Shown: positions 35,951-48,429 of the stretch, one piece after another
Numbering within the stretch: position 1 is the first letter of the stretch
How the letters are laid out: the number at the start of each line of letters is the position of its first letter
Source of the DNA: Undaria pinnatifida
Lineage: Eukaryota; Sar; Phaeophyceae; Laminariales; Alariaceae
NCBI GenBank assembly: GCA_012845835.1
Contig: JABAKD010000011.1
Span: 13,111,824-13,175,823 of the forward strand
Direction: 5' to 3'
Length of the DNA stretch: 64,000 nucleotides
Program-made: the position numbers and the translations under genes
The notes under the pieces: model-generated
Told to the model about the DNA's origin: nothing
What the model saw: the letters and a program-made list of their open reading frames with translations, nothing else
Databases searched by the model: none

Positions 35951-36615
35951 CGATATGGATATACCAACCTCCATCGAATCTCACTTTTTTTACACCCAAC
36001 AACCCATCTTCCTCGCCTCGGCAACACGCTTCCAAGCCGGAGCACGCACATCCGCAAATCTTGTGCTTTCCGCTACATCCGCCACAACAAACCTACCCGA
36101 CCATTTTTTTTTTCGGTAGACTGACTGCATGGATTTAAGACTACACGTAGAAGGCGATATAAAAGACTGCACTTACTTAAAATAAACTTCCGATATTTTC
36201 AAGGTCCACAATTCAATAGTCGAAAGCCGTTGTTTCGTACATCACCAGCAGTGTACGACCACACAGACAGATGGCGCCACCACTCAAGAATCTCTTGTTT
36301 GTGTCATTGGTTTTAGGGTATGATAGATAGGTAGTGTATTAGTCTAGACTATACGTTATTTTCCGGGCATTCAATTGTGCCCAAGTTCTTGACTACCAAC
36401 TTTAAGTGGTGGCGCCTTCTCCTTGGCAACGCGTGGATTTCAGCATAGTGCGGTGTTCGAACTCGCAAGGGGACAGCGGACGTCATCGGGTGTAGGTGTG
36501 GGCCAACAGGGTCGTTCGCGTGTAGCGGGACCGTCACTCCCTCTTTGTCCCTTTGCCCCAACCTTTTACCCGCGCCATCCATCCATACCTGACCCAATAC
36601 TGGAGCCCGTCATGT

Positions 36616-36646
36616 GACCACGGACTCGATTATGCGAGTCAATGTG

Positions 36647-36648
<2 letters not shown>
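36616..36648 (+). repeat. Conserved 40-bp element heading a (CAA)n tract, copy 2
   Basis: GACCACGGACTCGATTATGC then GAGTCAATGTGA leads into (CAA)n. The match to the copy at 33898 extends further upstream (TGGAGCCCGTC against TGGAGCCTGTC). Confidence 0.6.
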
Positions 36649-36689
<41 letters not shown>

Positions 36690-36690
36690 G

Positions 36691-36722
<32 letters not shown>

Positions 36723-36766
36723 AAACAACAACAACTCAAAAACAACAACAACAACAACCACAACCA
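36649..36766. repeat. (CAA)n microsatellite
   Basis: A CAA run with AAG, AAA and CTC interruptions, lying between the two inverted arms at 35695 and 36905. Confidence 0.9.
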
Positions 36767-36904
36767 CAATAATACGTGTGTACGTGGGGTGTGCGACCTG
36801 CATATGGTGCGAGGTATGTATGGTTGAGCAGCGGTTCGTGCTGGGCGGGGAAGGGGTGTTTCAATGATTGCTCTGAAGGGATCATAAACATGAAGGGATG
36901 TGAA

Positions 36905-37165
36905 AAATCGCGTCGTTCTATGGACGCTACATGACCTTGTGCCCATGGTTGAGATTCGGGTCGGAAATTGAAAGGCTATGTGCCGTGAAGAGCCTGGGGC
37001 AAGGTCGGTCCGCATGGTGTATTTGGCGACACAAAGCGTTATGGGTCGCGTCAGGAAACGGTGACGGCCGAGCTGAGAACCCGCGGTACGATGTACCGCA
37101 ATGAGTTAGTTAGTGTAATAAACCGGTGCGGGGCTGAGTTGACCAATCAGCGTCGCGGATCGGGG
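36905..37165 (-). repeat. Right arm of the 1.47-kb inverted repeat
   Basis: This is the reverse complement of 35695-35950 with scattered differences. The 950 bp between the arms hold the 40-bp element and the (CAA)n tract but no supported coding region. Confidence 0.65.
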
Positions 37166-37395
37166 TCAACAACCTAGGTGTATTCTGCTGTACCGCACGG
37201 TGGCGCGTAATAGACGTGGTGTGTACCGCTTTCTGTCGTCTTCCATTTTTGGAAACAGGTGACTACGAGATTAATTAGCAAAACGTTGTACAGAAGGAGT
37301 GGTCGAAGTACACGTCGTACCCCCATTATACATCGCAGGTTGAGAGCATGTTGGTGCTGCAAGTACTCCCATGGTACGATAGAGAGAAGACGCGT

Positions 37396-37651
37396 GCTAC
37401 GATAGAGGTGCACCTCTTCTTTTCCGAGGTTGCTCAATTTGGGAGATTAACACTTTCTTTAAGGCAAAAACTGCTTTGGAGGACAATAAAACTTGTACTC
37501 GTACCGGATGAAAAAAAACGTGGCCGAGCTACACCACGAGTATCATGCAAAAAAAAAGACAAAATGTGCGTTTGTTCGAACGTTTTTGGGTTATTAAGGT
37601 GTCCCGTCATTCAAAAATAATTTCAGAAGAAAGTGCAACCTCTATCGTAGC
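37396..37651. mobile_element. Candidate 256-bp MITE with 14-bp terminal inverted repeats
   Basis: The left end reads GCTACGATAGAGGT and the right end ACCTCTATCGTAGC. The same 14-mer also abuts the GGTGTT minisatellite at 46340-46353, and CTATCGTAGCA-like words occur near 12403 and 26669. No target-site duplication is obvious. Confidence 0.4.
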
Positions 37652-40033
37652 GCCCATCGTACGAACAGCAACAACAATGATCGACCAAAAAATGCCAGTA
37701 GTACGTGCAAACCCGCAGCACAGAACGCTGGTGGACTACTTGCAGTATATGAGGTATCCACAGGAGGATCGGTTGCCGGAAATCTTAAGAGTCCAGAAGA
37801 AGCCGTAGTACAGAACCTCTACGTATGGCGAGTACTGTGCTTCCAGTATCCGCAGTGTATGTGTACCAGAAATACTGCGAGAACTCGAAGTACGTATCCA
37901 CCATTTTTTGGTGCATGCCAAGTCTTACTCCGACGAGCACTGCGAGAATCTCATAGCAAGGCGCGTGGCATACGGAATATTGAATAGTCAATATTTATAA
38001 CTTTCAAATTGCTTGAATTTCGTCATATAGTCTATATGTGCGACTTTGGAGGGAGAGCCCCACCGAGGGACCAGTTATACCCAACTACCCTTTGCGGCAC
38101 CCAACTGATACATACCGCATAATCCGGTGCTTATCTCTGTTAACCACTAGCCTGGCCCCAACCCAAAGCCCACGCAGTGTTCGATGGTTGAGTCCCCGTA
38201 CGACACAATGTCGTGGGAACTCTTCCGTCGGTAAAAACAAATACTCCATTACTAGAGGTTGGCCCCTGTATGACCTTGGCCTGAATGCCTAGATCCTGCC
38301 TGTCTGTTTTGATAGTCTGCAAGACACGTACCCCGCGCCCTCTACGCGAGTGTAATCCTTGTTGTAAGCGTCTGACCTCCTCCGCCCTTTGAACTGGATC
38401 ACCCACTAGGCTGCTAAACCTCCCACCGAAAGATCGGACTCTCTTCCTTTTCGTAGAAACAGAAGTATGAACTCGCCGGGGTTGCAACCCGAACGCGCGA
38501 CTATCTCTCAACCCCAGCAGAGTGCAAACTAAGACGTAGTGGGACGCGCCGGATCTTTCTAGAGCAAGTCCACCATATCAACGGCGCTGCCGCCGTTGCC
38601 TCTCCCCGGACACGGAACCTCGACCACGAGAAATAAAACCTCACAATGACGCTACCTCCTAGTCTCTGACCAACATATTCTCGGTTCCCGCCGTCAACGA
38701 GAAACCCACGGTTCACATAGGGCACTAAGTCAATTGACTACATACAGTCTGAGCTGTGCCCCCAACAAAAATGTCGCTTGTTCCTCGAGCCCCGGTTAGG
38801 TAATGAGATTCCGCGGCAACTTGACCAATATTCTTGACACGCGCAGCTCGGTTAACAAGAATAAATAAATATTTAGAATGACTTTAAAATAGAGAATTAG
38901 TAATAAGACACCCAGATCCCCCCCTTTCACAGGGAGGGCTGCTTTAGTGAAAGTTCCAGCTAGCCCTCCTCCGCAGAAGAGCCCACGCCACTCAACACCC
39001 ATTGCTTCGAACAGGAATAGCACAGCGTGTACAGTAAGCGATAATTACCGTGTTTGTTGATCCCTACGAAGTGTAGAGGGCTTACCCGTTGAGTGAACAG
39101 TAGTGGAGTAGTAAAGTCACCGGTATTTGAAGACAAAAAAGGTGTCACCGGTATGTATATATTACGTTGCTCCTAGCCCAAGGGCACAGGGTGGAGAGAA
39201 GAAGACCCACTCGGTAGAAGAAGAGCAACAGAGAGTGACGGCAAAATACCTAGAATAATTCCACCATCCCGAAATTCCGCTACCATGTAGCCAACCTATC
39301 ACTGAAGACCCCTACTATGCTCGACCGCAATCATGTCCGTGTCATATCAAAGCATAAAGCAACAAGTTTGTATCGAAGGAAAGCCAAGTAGGCTACCGCA
39401 GCCGCACATATCTGCGGCTCCCACATATGTAAGATCCCCAATCAATCCCTCGTAAAACTGGGGTCACAAAAGAAAACGATGCGAGACCTCATCGAGTTCC
39501 GGAGACCAAGGCAAGGAGTGGATGAGTCCACTCACAATCGACTCGCAACGGCGTTTGCTCCATTGGCGCTGGGCATTAGTCTATGCCGGTACTCTTCCAA
39601 GTACCCGGAAAAAGGGTTACAAGGCGTCACGACTTGCTCCTGTAATGGTGGTTGCGGGCGGGGGCTATAATTGTAGGAGGATGGCTACGTTGGTCCTCGT
39701 TGTCTGGCCTTCGTGGGCCGAGAGGCTCTGCACTACTGAAGAAGTGTTCCGTCCTCCACGAGATTTATCAGGGACAAAATTGAAAGGGATACTTTGCCAA
39801 TATACAGAATATGTTCGTCCGGCTGTTCGACGCGATCGAAATTTGTTTTGAAGTTCGGTCAAAGACTTCGCAACAATGCATGTTGTAGCATACACCTACC
39901 ACTTTAGTGCTATTCCCAGGCTTCATACCCTTCTTCCCACACATTCTACCGTTCAGGAGAGCAATCATCTTTTTGTTAAACAAAATCCGTATGATGACAC
40001 GATTCTTTTTTCCTGCTCCAGGGGCTGGCTAGG
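37652..40033. other. No firmly supported gene
   Basis: Weak frames include 38140-38511 on the minus strand (basic; FGGRFSSLVGDPVQRAEEVR) and 39479-39670 on the plus strand (ends in TCSCNGGCGRG, Cys/Gly-rich). The latter may be an upstream exon of the plus-strand exon at 40034. Neither is recognised. Confidence 0.3.
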
Positions 40034-40199
40034 GAGGTCATGACATTGACGACGATAGCGGTGTGGCGGTATCTGGTATGGACCTCGCTATCGAAGAACG
40101 TAGGGTGGAGATGCTCGAAACGTTGTCAACACGCCAGCTCGGTTTGGCAAGCAAAGCCGTTGGTACCGCCGCATCTCTTGTCCTGCGTGCTTTATTCAG
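40034..40199 (+). CDS. Plus-strand exon of an unrecognised gene
   Basis: Open sequence beginning after an AG near 40033 and ending at a good donor (TTATTCAG|GTATTG). The peptide is natural-looking: DIDDDSGVAVSGMDLAIEER, then VEMLETLSTRQLGLASKAVG, an acidic start followed by a helix. The domain is unknown. The T-rich DNA after the donor fits an intron. The proper acceptor is uncertain by a few bases. Confidence 0.4.
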
Positions 40200-40612
40200 G
40201 TATTGTTCTTGTCTTGTGTTTTGTGCTTTTTTTTTTCTCATACCTCCGTTGTTTGGGAACCGTCCTACTCAACATCAGCCTTGTCCAGTTGGTCTCGTTG
40301 CTGTTTAAATTTTTCTTCCCGCTTTGCCGCTGTTTTGAGTTTTCGTGATTATTTCTAGGTTCTTGTCTCCCTGTTTTCCGTGCAAGAGTATATGGGCGTT
40401 CTGCTTTTCATCCGCAACTGTTGAAGTACCAGCGACTATACTCGCCTTTTCCTGTGATGTATTTCCCTGTCGTTACTTGTATGATCACAGAAGAACTGAG
40501 GTATTACACCGCGCAGCTATTAATAATATCAACAATATTGGATAAACAAGGCGCGCCGATACCGGGTGTACAGGATAATGAGATAGTAACACCACCTACA
40601 TACGTTTCCCAC

Positions 40613-40767
40613 CTGCATCGGGGGCAAAGGCCGCCGCAGCGCCGTTTCTTCCCAGCGCAGAAGTTGCAGCACTTGTACGTAATGAGTTTAGGCGGCCTGT
40701 GTTGTTGTTGTTGCTGCTGTTGTCGCTCCTGTTGATGATGCTGCAGCGGCTCCTTATGCTCCGGCAT
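40613..40767 (-). CDS. First exon: Gln-rich N-terminus plus Cys1-Cys4 of a Zn2Cys6-like domain
   Basis: The start is taken at 40767 (MPEHKEPLQHHQQERQQQ) by likeness to the exons at 34700 and 58851; the frame is open further upstream to 40962. The zinc half is CNFCAGKKRRCGGLCPRC: spacing is conserved, but Gly replaces the usual Asp after Cys3 and an extra Cys is present. The donor is CGATGCAG|GTGGGA, leaving two bases, the same phase as its sisters. No second-half exon was found downstream on the minus strand, so it may be a dead or partial copy. Confidence 0.5.
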
Positions 40768-43700
40768 GTCGGGTTCTGCCGCTGCTTCCCACAAATGGGG
40801 AAACGCCAAAGCAAAGTACGCGGAGCGGTTTCCGCCAGCAACCTCAATCAACACTACTGAGGCTTCTTTGGAGGTCAGGATTCTCCAGTCGTCGTCAGTG
40901 CGTGGGACGAAGTTTGGGGAAGAAGAATCTCCCTTGTTCGGTCGAAAGTGGTAAAATGGCATCCACTATAGAAAAATGGCAGGTGCTACCACTGCTGCCA
41001 CTGTAGATAAGTGGCCCAGGTGCAACTTACCGCTGCCCAGGTGTTGATACAGACAGGGCGCCCGCACATGAAAAAACCCTTCTGTCCAGAAATTCACGCT
41101 TATAGGTTGTTGAAAATAATACCTGGGTAAACAAAACCCGATGTACGGAAGAGAGCTCAAACCGGGCGACAAGATAATTAACGGTCCATTAATGGAACAG
41201 CAGTAGGTGTTGTCGCGCAGTCAGTATATGGAAAGGGGTTTCTCCGAAGATTGGGGGTTGAAAACAATAAGAAGCCATCGTTACACAAATTGTGTGGATG
41301 GTGCTGAGGAAGGAACACAAGAAAAAATGTTTGAGCCTGAACGCCAAGGTGGCGGTTCTTAGGTGCAGGCGCCCACTGAACTGGTGTCTGTATATGCCAT
41401 GGCGGGTGTTTCGCTTGAATACGTCAACATCAGCTTGAACGCATTGGAACATCAAGCAAACACACCGGAATGTATGCACGGCCGGGTTCGAATGACACAA
41501 TGAGTTTGAAACGTATAAAAGTTTCGATCGCTTTTCGACTGAACGCGTATTCCAAGAACAGAGTACTTGATATCAGAGTTGTAGAACGAAGTATTTGCAG
41601 CTAACTCGATAGTCCAGCAGCCACCAAGGTGAGGCAATGCGACCCAATACCAACAGTGAACATAATACATTATATAATCGGTTCCGTTTTCTCCCGCCGG
41701 TTACGTATAGCGTGTGAGTACCACAGGTTTCCCACACTATTAAGCAACACGGGAAACTACTGCAAAGAGAACATCCGTGGAAATATCCCGTCGGTCTTCG
41801 GAGAACATTTTGGCATGGCATTAAGATTGACTGCTACGGTATTAGGGTGGTAAACACAACCAACGGCAGGTGGCCCATATTTCGGGATTCCGCGGTACGT
41901 ATAGTCTAATAAGTATTCATGCGGCACCATATACTCCGCCCGGGGTTTGCCTACGTTTAAGCACAAGGTCTCCTACAATGAACGCAATAGTCATTATGGC
42001 ACCTCGCGTTCTATATAAGGGTCCCTACACTGTCTCCAACTTGACAGCCGTCGTACAGACTCTGGTACAAGCAGGCATGATATGGGCTGAACAGATTTAA
42101 GGGACGTCGATACATAAGGGGCTTTGCCTCCCAGGCGCACTACGATCCCTTGGAAAGAGCCACCTACGAAACAATAAAATTACCCGCCTACACTGTTTCT
42201 AAGGTCCGACGGCAAAGTTTTTACCTTTCCGAGAGGTATACCGCTATTGTTCGCGACAACGCGACAGCACCGGGCTGTTTTGGACTGAATTTGCTTTCGG
42301 GTATAGTGTGGTCGTTTTAAAGCGTATTCACATTATCTACTGAAAGCCCAGGAGACAAATGTTTAGCGTTGCCTCAGCCGCACAAAAGGGGGGGCGGCGG
42401 TCTACAACCAACGGCGTGGGAGGGTGCAACCGTCGCATCAACAAAACCTTTATGGGGTGGAAAAGCAAATACAAGAAAATGCCAGAAGGCATGCTGGAGG
42501 GGGAGGGCTGCCACAATGGTACCGGTGCCGATGATACCGCTAGCTAGCATACAGTAGTTAATTCGTGGTACTTAGTCTATTGATGTCGATTGTACGAGAC
42601 GAGTTTAGGAAGAAGACACGGACAGTGAATCGCTGCATATATAGGGGTCCGGGAGACGTTGCCGAGAGAAAGTAGCCAGGGTCGCGAGAAATAACTGAAA
42701 CCGGTAGAAATATTCTTCCCTGTTGCGACACGGGATATTAAAAGAAGTTCGGAGGGTTGTTCGTTTCCCTGACACCCCTTGATTATAATCGCGGGTGGCT
42801 ATCCTTCAAAGGCGTGTGCAAACAGCACCCGGCAGTTTGAACGCAAGTACGTGTACACGACGTACACGACGTACACGATGTATACGACAAGGTTTAGAAC
42901 AACAGTTGGGCAATCCCATAGTGCGTAAGCGTTGTCCCCACATCCTCTCAACCACTACCACTAGTCTACTACCAAAGATATCGTTCTTATCGGGTAATTA
43001 TTAACACAACTGGTCAGAGAGGTGACTCCAGCATTCATATCGGCACAGACAGCTGTTTAGGTAGCGGTTTACGGGCACTAACATAAACGCAACGCCGGTA
43101 TTCGACAATACTACTGATCAAACAAGATTGGCAGTGGTCGGCTTGCTCAGGTCCAAAGCTACGTAGTGTAGATTCCCAGCCACACGACAGCAGGGCGCCC
43201 TGGTAACTCACCGACGGGTGGAGCCTTCGATGTCAACTGATGATGTGGACAGCGACGTTTCCTGTGCGACCACGCACGAATATCGTACCTCCTGAAGTCC
43301 GGCGGCCAAGCAAGAAGACCTCGGGTCGAAAATATATTTCATATGGTTATCTAAGTCACGAACCTCACCTAAGGCCACGGAGCTGGCACAATAAAAAACG
43401 GGGAAATTGACCGTCGGCAAGTACATGAACTTTTGCAGCAACACTCAGGCGGCAATTCTTGACAGTAATTGCAAATCGGCAAACCAAACGACAAACTGCC
43501 GTCCACCCCCACTGTTTTTTATGTGGGCGTACAGCTGATCTTGATCTCTGCTAATACCAGAGAACGATGATTGTTCAAATCAATCAGACATATTACTGTA
43601 GCTAACCCTCCACACGTATTTCCCTCCTAATCTTTATAATGTATCAGTTAGTATCACTTAATTACTCCCAAATGGCAGGGTACGTAATGAAATAAAGGGA

Positions 43701-43887
43701 AACTCAAAACTGGCTTCCAGTCACATACGTTCACAAAAATAGTGAGTGAAACAGTGACGTGACGGGAAATACAATATTGGTATCTAGTCTAATGTGCTTC
43801 AGCCGGTAGGAAAAGTCACCAAACACACCCTCCCGTGGAAGACCGACAGACCATCATAAATTTATTTGTTTGTACTCTACAAAGCAG
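40768..43887. other. No supported gene; small GTACACGAC repeat
   Basis: Open frames are short and overlapping. A 9-bp unit (GTACACGAC) is repeated about four times with variation at 42847-42890. Nothing else stands out. Confidence 0.35.
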
Positions 43888-44180
43888 GGTTTTTCACGGG
43901 TCATGCCGGGGGTCGGGTAAGTCGGTTTTCAAAATGTGGTGGGTTGGACCGGGTCGGGTCGTTATGGTGTAAAATCTCCCCAGTCGGATCGGAAAATGTC
44001 TGGTCAAGAAAATATGGCATATCGCGGGTCAGGTCGGGTCGGGTCAAGTGGTTTCAAAGGATCGTGGATCCGGTCGCCTCGACTGAAAAAGTGAGAAATC
44101 TCGCGGGTCGGGTCACGTCATGACCCGCGAGATACGGGTCACTCTTGAGTTAAGCCACCATGACCCGTGGGATGTGGCAG
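43888..44180. repeat. Degenerate GGGTC/GACCC satellite, block 1
   Basis: Dense GGGTCGGGTC and GACCCGCGAGAT words in both orientations, with intervening text such as TTTCAAA and AATCTCGCGGG. It is related to the block at 45060-45420. Confidence 0.7.
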
Positions 44181-44611
44181 GTTGATTCGACATTTTGAAG
44201 CTTACAGCTGCGTGGCAGAGGGCCCTTGTCGTTCCGACGCACCGCGGGCCGGACCCGCGGATGTGAACCGCGTCCGAAAAAAATACAAAACTTGCCGCTT
44301 CCTCGACGAATGCCTCTCGCTCGTGCTTATATTCCCATCTTGTGTTGTCATAGCGGCACAGACAATCTTACCAGGAGGCAAACACTTCTCGTGCCAGACA
44401 TTTAGAGTTACGCGTACCCCGTGCTGGATGAAGCCGTAATAATTATTCAGGTATGTTGGCATCCATCCAAGTCCATAATAAAACGCCAGGCAACACAAAC
44501 CTGCCTCATCGCAGGGTACACCAATAAAGACGACACATGGGAGTGTAAGAACCCATGTACGACGTACGTACACATTCAACACCCGGTAAGATATTCATAC
44601 CAGTACGAAAT

Positions 44612-44782
44612 ATGACCAACCGTAAAATGCAAGAAGAGCAGTTTCGTCGAAGCAGCAGCAGCAGAAACGGCGGCGGCGGTGGAAACGGCGCGCAGCAGAA
44701 CCCGGATCCTCGCGAATCGCAACCCTTGCTGACAGCTTCACAGCCCCAGTTGTGTGCTTGCTGCCGGAGGCGGCTCAGCTAG
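44612..44782 (+). CDS. Short frame with N-terminal-exon look (57 codons)
   Basis: The ATG is followed by a polar Ser/Gly/Asn-rich peptide (MTNRKMQEEQFRRSSSSRNG, then GNGAQQNPDPRESQPLL) and ends LCACCRRRLS. Codon use is G/C-rich at third positions. It resembles the low-complexity N-termini of the regulators here but lacks the Zn2Cys6 spacing. It may be a small gene, a first exon with a missed donor, or chance. Confidence 0.3.
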   Translation: MTNRKMQEEQFRRSSSSRNGGGGGNGAQQNPDPRESQPLLTASQPQLCACCRRRLS

Positions 44783-45059
44783 GCTGCTTGCCGGGGCCGG
44801 AGACTGCATAGCTACTATTATTTAATCGCTGGTCGGGGTGGAAGCATAATCCATGGGGTTAGAGTATTCGGGTCGACTCAAGTGTCTAGCTCAACGGGCA
44901 CGGTTAAGTACAGATGTGTTGGTTGCGCTCTTTGTCGTCGTCCGCGCCTACACCATAGAATGCTGCAACCAATACCGGCAAAGAAACAGAGGGCGCAACA
45001 TCTTTAGAAACGTACGAGAGACAAAAAACCAACCAAACGCCCAAGGCATATATCTAAAC

Positions 45060-45420
45060 ATGTTTTAACCCGTGGTGTTTCGATTTTTAACCGCGGGATA
45101 CGTCACTGGACCAGTCAACCCGGATCGCATGAACCATATACCTCCCGGCTCATTCTGAGAGTGTAGGGTCGGGTCGGGTCGGGTCGGGTCGGGTCGGGTC
45201 GGGTCGGGGCGGGGCGGGGCGGGTCGGGTCAGGAGGTTTACGAATCTCACGAATGGGTCAAAAGATTTTTAAATCTCGGGTCGGGTCAGGGGGTTTCAAA
45301 CTTTAGCGGGTCGGTGTCGGGTCGGGTCGCGTCAAGAGTTCTTGGAAATTTCGCGGATCAGGTTGGGTCAGCTGACTCGACCCGACCCGACCCGTGAGGT
45401 TTGATGTGACCCGTGAGCAG
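45060..45420. repeat. GGGTC/GGGGC satellite, block 2
   Basis: A pure (GGGTC)n stretch with three GGGGC variants lies at about 45166-45235. It is flanked by degenerate GGGTCAGG and GACCCGACCC words and ends in an inverted GACCCG run near 45378-45415. Confidence 0.8.
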
Positions 45421-45729
45421 CCCTATACTTTTAATAATGCAATATACCATGCCGTAGTACAGGGTACCACGCACTCCTCTTTGTCAGCGGTGAAGGCCCA
45501 AAGAGGTGTAGAGTGCCTCAACCTAGATCATAGTCCCGGCTTTCGAACCCTTCCGAATTCTCACGGTCGTAGTGCATAACTCCGAACCATATTGGCAGAT
45601 AGAAATTTTGGGCGCCCTCTGCAAGGATATTCCGTACATGTGTGTGTGTCAACTTCGACGTGACGGAGGGGGCCCCGAGCCGTTTTTTTTTTTCTTTGTA
45701 AAGCTTCCGTCAGTAGACGACCTCTACAT

Positions 45730-46335
45730 TGGGTGGTCGTGGTGATCGTGGTAGTCCTGGAGGTTGTGGAGGTCGTGGAGGTCGTGGAGGTCGTGGCGGT
45801 TGCTGTGGCCATGGTGTCGGTTGTGTTGGTGGTGTTGGTGGTGTTGGTGGTGTTGGTGGTGTTGGTGGTGTTGGGGGTGTTGGTGGTGATGGTGGTGTTG
45901 GTGGTGTTGGTAGTGTTGGTGTTGGTGGTGTTGGTGGTGTTGGTGGTGTTGGTGGTGTTGGGGGTGTTGGTGGTGATGGTGGTGTTGGTGGTGTTGATGG
46001 TGTCGGTGGTGTTGGTGGTGTTGGTGGTGTTGGTGGTGTTGGTGGTGTTGGTGGTGTTGGTGGTGTTGGTGGTGTTGGTGGTGTTGGTGGTGTTGGGGAT
46101 GTTGGTGGTGATGGTGGTGTTGGTGGTGTTGATGGTGTCGGTGGTGTTGGTGGTGTTGGTGGTGTTGGTGGTGTTGGTGGTGTTGGTGGTGTTGGTGGTG
46201 TTTGTGGTGTTGGTGGTGTTGGTGGTTATGGTGGCGGTGGTGGTGTTGGTGGTGTTGGTGGTGTTGGTGGTGTTGTTGGTGTTGTTCGTGTTGTTGGTGT
46301 TGTTGGTGTCGGTGGTGTTGGTGGTGTTGGTCGAA
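45730..46335. repeat. GGTGTTGGT minisatellite, about 600 bp
   Basis: A 9-bp unit (GGTGGTGTT) is repeated with occasional GAT, GTC, GGG and TTT changes. It gives long Gly/Val, Val/Leu, Trp/Cys and His/Gln frames on both strands; these are artefacts of the repeat. A longer sub-repeat of about 165 bp (with GGTGATGGTGGTGTTGGTGG) recurs two or three times. Confidence 0.95.
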
Positions 46336-46385
46336 GCGTGCTACGATAGAGGTGGCCATTTTGGGCCGTTATGGCTTGCTGAATG

Positions 46386-47255
46386 ACGGGATTAATTGAC
46401 CCATCGTATCCCACAATCGTCGGAAGAAAGGCATTCTTGTTTAGCTAAGTAAAACCAGCTTGGGAAGGGGCTTTGCGGTGGTGATTTCCAGTATGGTGGA
46501 TCCGCGCGGGGTTTCCAGAACTTGTCTCACTGAACAGCCTAGTAGCAAGACGTTACGGGTGTATGCGCACCGTGTCACCGACTACAGTTGCGGATGGCAT
46601 CGCGCGGTATCGTATACGACGAAGGTCAGGGAGTATATATACAGGCGGGTATGTGATATGAGCAATAACTATATTGTTTTTACGCGGCGGAGCATCAACC
46701 GTGAGCAGTCTTTTGTTCTCCTGCCTCGATGGTTCAGCTGTCCTTCAAATAAAACAACAGACTGAGACAAAGCGAGCGATGGGAGAGGCGCACGGAGAGT
46801 ATGCTAAATGGAGGTATGACAATGCAGGTGGCAGTCTTTCCAGAAACCCGGAAGAGCTTGAGTGTGTCTATGATGACATTTGACAGGTATCACAGGATAT
46901 ACCCCCGGCAATGTCAATATGGGCTTTACATTTAACATGTCACCGGATGTGGTATGCTTCCCTGCGCTTAATATTTTACGGGAGACCAGCAATTTCGACC
47001 AAGTGGGTAAGCCTTTTTAATTAATCCATACTCATTCAAGGCATTAATTGGTTGTCACCTTCGAGGCACGCGATATACCTATGTTCATAGTAATAGGTAT
47101 ACCTATATTAGGAGTACCTAGGCCATGGGCTTGTTAATTCGATTTCACATAAACTGTACACAAAGAGAGTTTTCAAATAAATGGAGGCATAGAGATACTC
47201 CTATGAAAGGAGCTTCTGAAAATAAATAGTGTGCACCTCTACCGCTTTACGTGTC
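46386..47255. other. No supported gene
   Basis: Short frames only. A small inverted motif (TACCTAT...ATAGGTA) lies near 47070-47105. Confidence 0.35.
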
Positions 47256-47545
47256 GGCCATGATAATCCTGCCATGATAATCCTGCCATGATAATCCTGC
47301 CATGATAACCCTGCCATGATAATCCTGTCATGATAATACTGCCATGGTAATACTGCCATGGTAATACTGCCATGATAATACTGCCATGATAATACTACAG
47401 CCATGATAATGCTGCCATGATTATAATACTGACCATGATATAATACTACCATGATAACACTGCCATGATAATACTGCCATGATAATATTGTCATGATAAT
47501 CCTGCCATGATAATAACCCCATGATAAGAATGCCATGATAATTCC
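47256..47545. repeat. CATGATAATCCTGC minisatellite
   Basis: A 14-15-bp unit (CATGATAAT followed by CCTGC or ACTGC) is repeated about 19 times with drift. Confidence 0.9.
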
Positions 47546-47704
47546 ATATGATGTCACGTCAATGTCGTGATAATGCGGCTACGCAATAACCATCGTCTTC
47601 GCGAGGTTGGACCCGATGAGAACGCGGCCAACGTCCCGCCGTTTAGGGGACCTTCGAATTCATCGTGTATATTCGTGTGGACATGTCCGCGTTCTTAGTA
47701 AGGC

Positions 47705-48154
47705 GTTGGTCGGCCGCAGTGTGCTTGCGTCTTCAGGTGGAAGACCTATCGTGAGCTGAAAGCCTAGAATACGGGCCTTTCTTTTTCAACTAAACTGTGA
47801 CCTCGTCCTCGGTGCGGTTTGTCTACTTCACAATCTCTCAAGGGAGAATCTAGATACAATACGCGTACTATAATGTGGGCATAGTCTATGCTTACCATAA
47901 TCTTCTCGAAGAGAGACCCAATGACAACAACGCGGACCATTTTTCTCCCCCTAGGGAATTGATCAACATACTCTAACATACTCTAACATGCTCTAACATA
48001 TTCCAACATACTCTAACATACTGTAACAACATACTGAGAGACTTTGGACGGACAGCGTCATGAAAGTCAACTATCCTTGCCCGGACAATTGTTGGTCGGT
48101 CGTGGCGTGCTTGCTGTGTCTCCAGGTCGAAGACCTGTCGTGAGCTGAAAGCCT
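47705..48154. repeat. 65-bp direct repeat pair around an ACATACTCTA minisatellite
   Basis: The motif GTTGGTCGGCCGCAGTGTGC...GAAGACCTATCGTGAGCTGA recurs as GTTGGTCGGTCGTGGCGTGC...GAAGACCTGTCGTGAGCTGA (47705-47768 and 48088-48152). Between them, at 47968-48028, a 10-11-bp unit (ACATACTCTA) repeats about seven times. Confidence 0.7.
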
Positions 48155-48255
48155 AACCTATAGCACATGTTTGGGTTTATTCAGCAATCATACGGGGCGC
48201 CAACTCGTTTTTTGTGCTGTTTGTTGCTGATGATGATATCTCAAGAAATATACGA

Positions 48256-48429
48256 CTTTGCACTTTGCTTTCGAAGTTGTATTATATTAATGCGCAACCC
48301 CCCGCCCGGAGAGGGGGGTTGGAGATGGGAATACCCCGGGGCTGCCCCTCCGGTAACCCCACGCTAACGTCCGTATACACGAGTCAACTTCTAACCCAAC
48401 TGGCGACATCGAACTCTCGACGCCAGCCA
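48256..48429 (-). repeat. Split direct repeat B2 (outer end)
   Basis: This 174-bp copy of 49179-49352 starts CTTTGCACTTTGCTTTCGAA and holds a strong GC palindrome (CCCCCCGCCC...GAGGGGGG). About seven differences separate the two copies. Confidence 0.8.

Noticed and set aside
45724-46386. Frames of 206-217 codons (Gly/Val, Val/Leu, His/Gln) on both strands
   Set aside because: All are produced by the GGTGTT minisatellite.
47201-47557. 118-codon minus-strand frame (Tyr/His/Gly/Ile-rich)
   Set aside because: It is generated by the CATGATAAT minisatellite.
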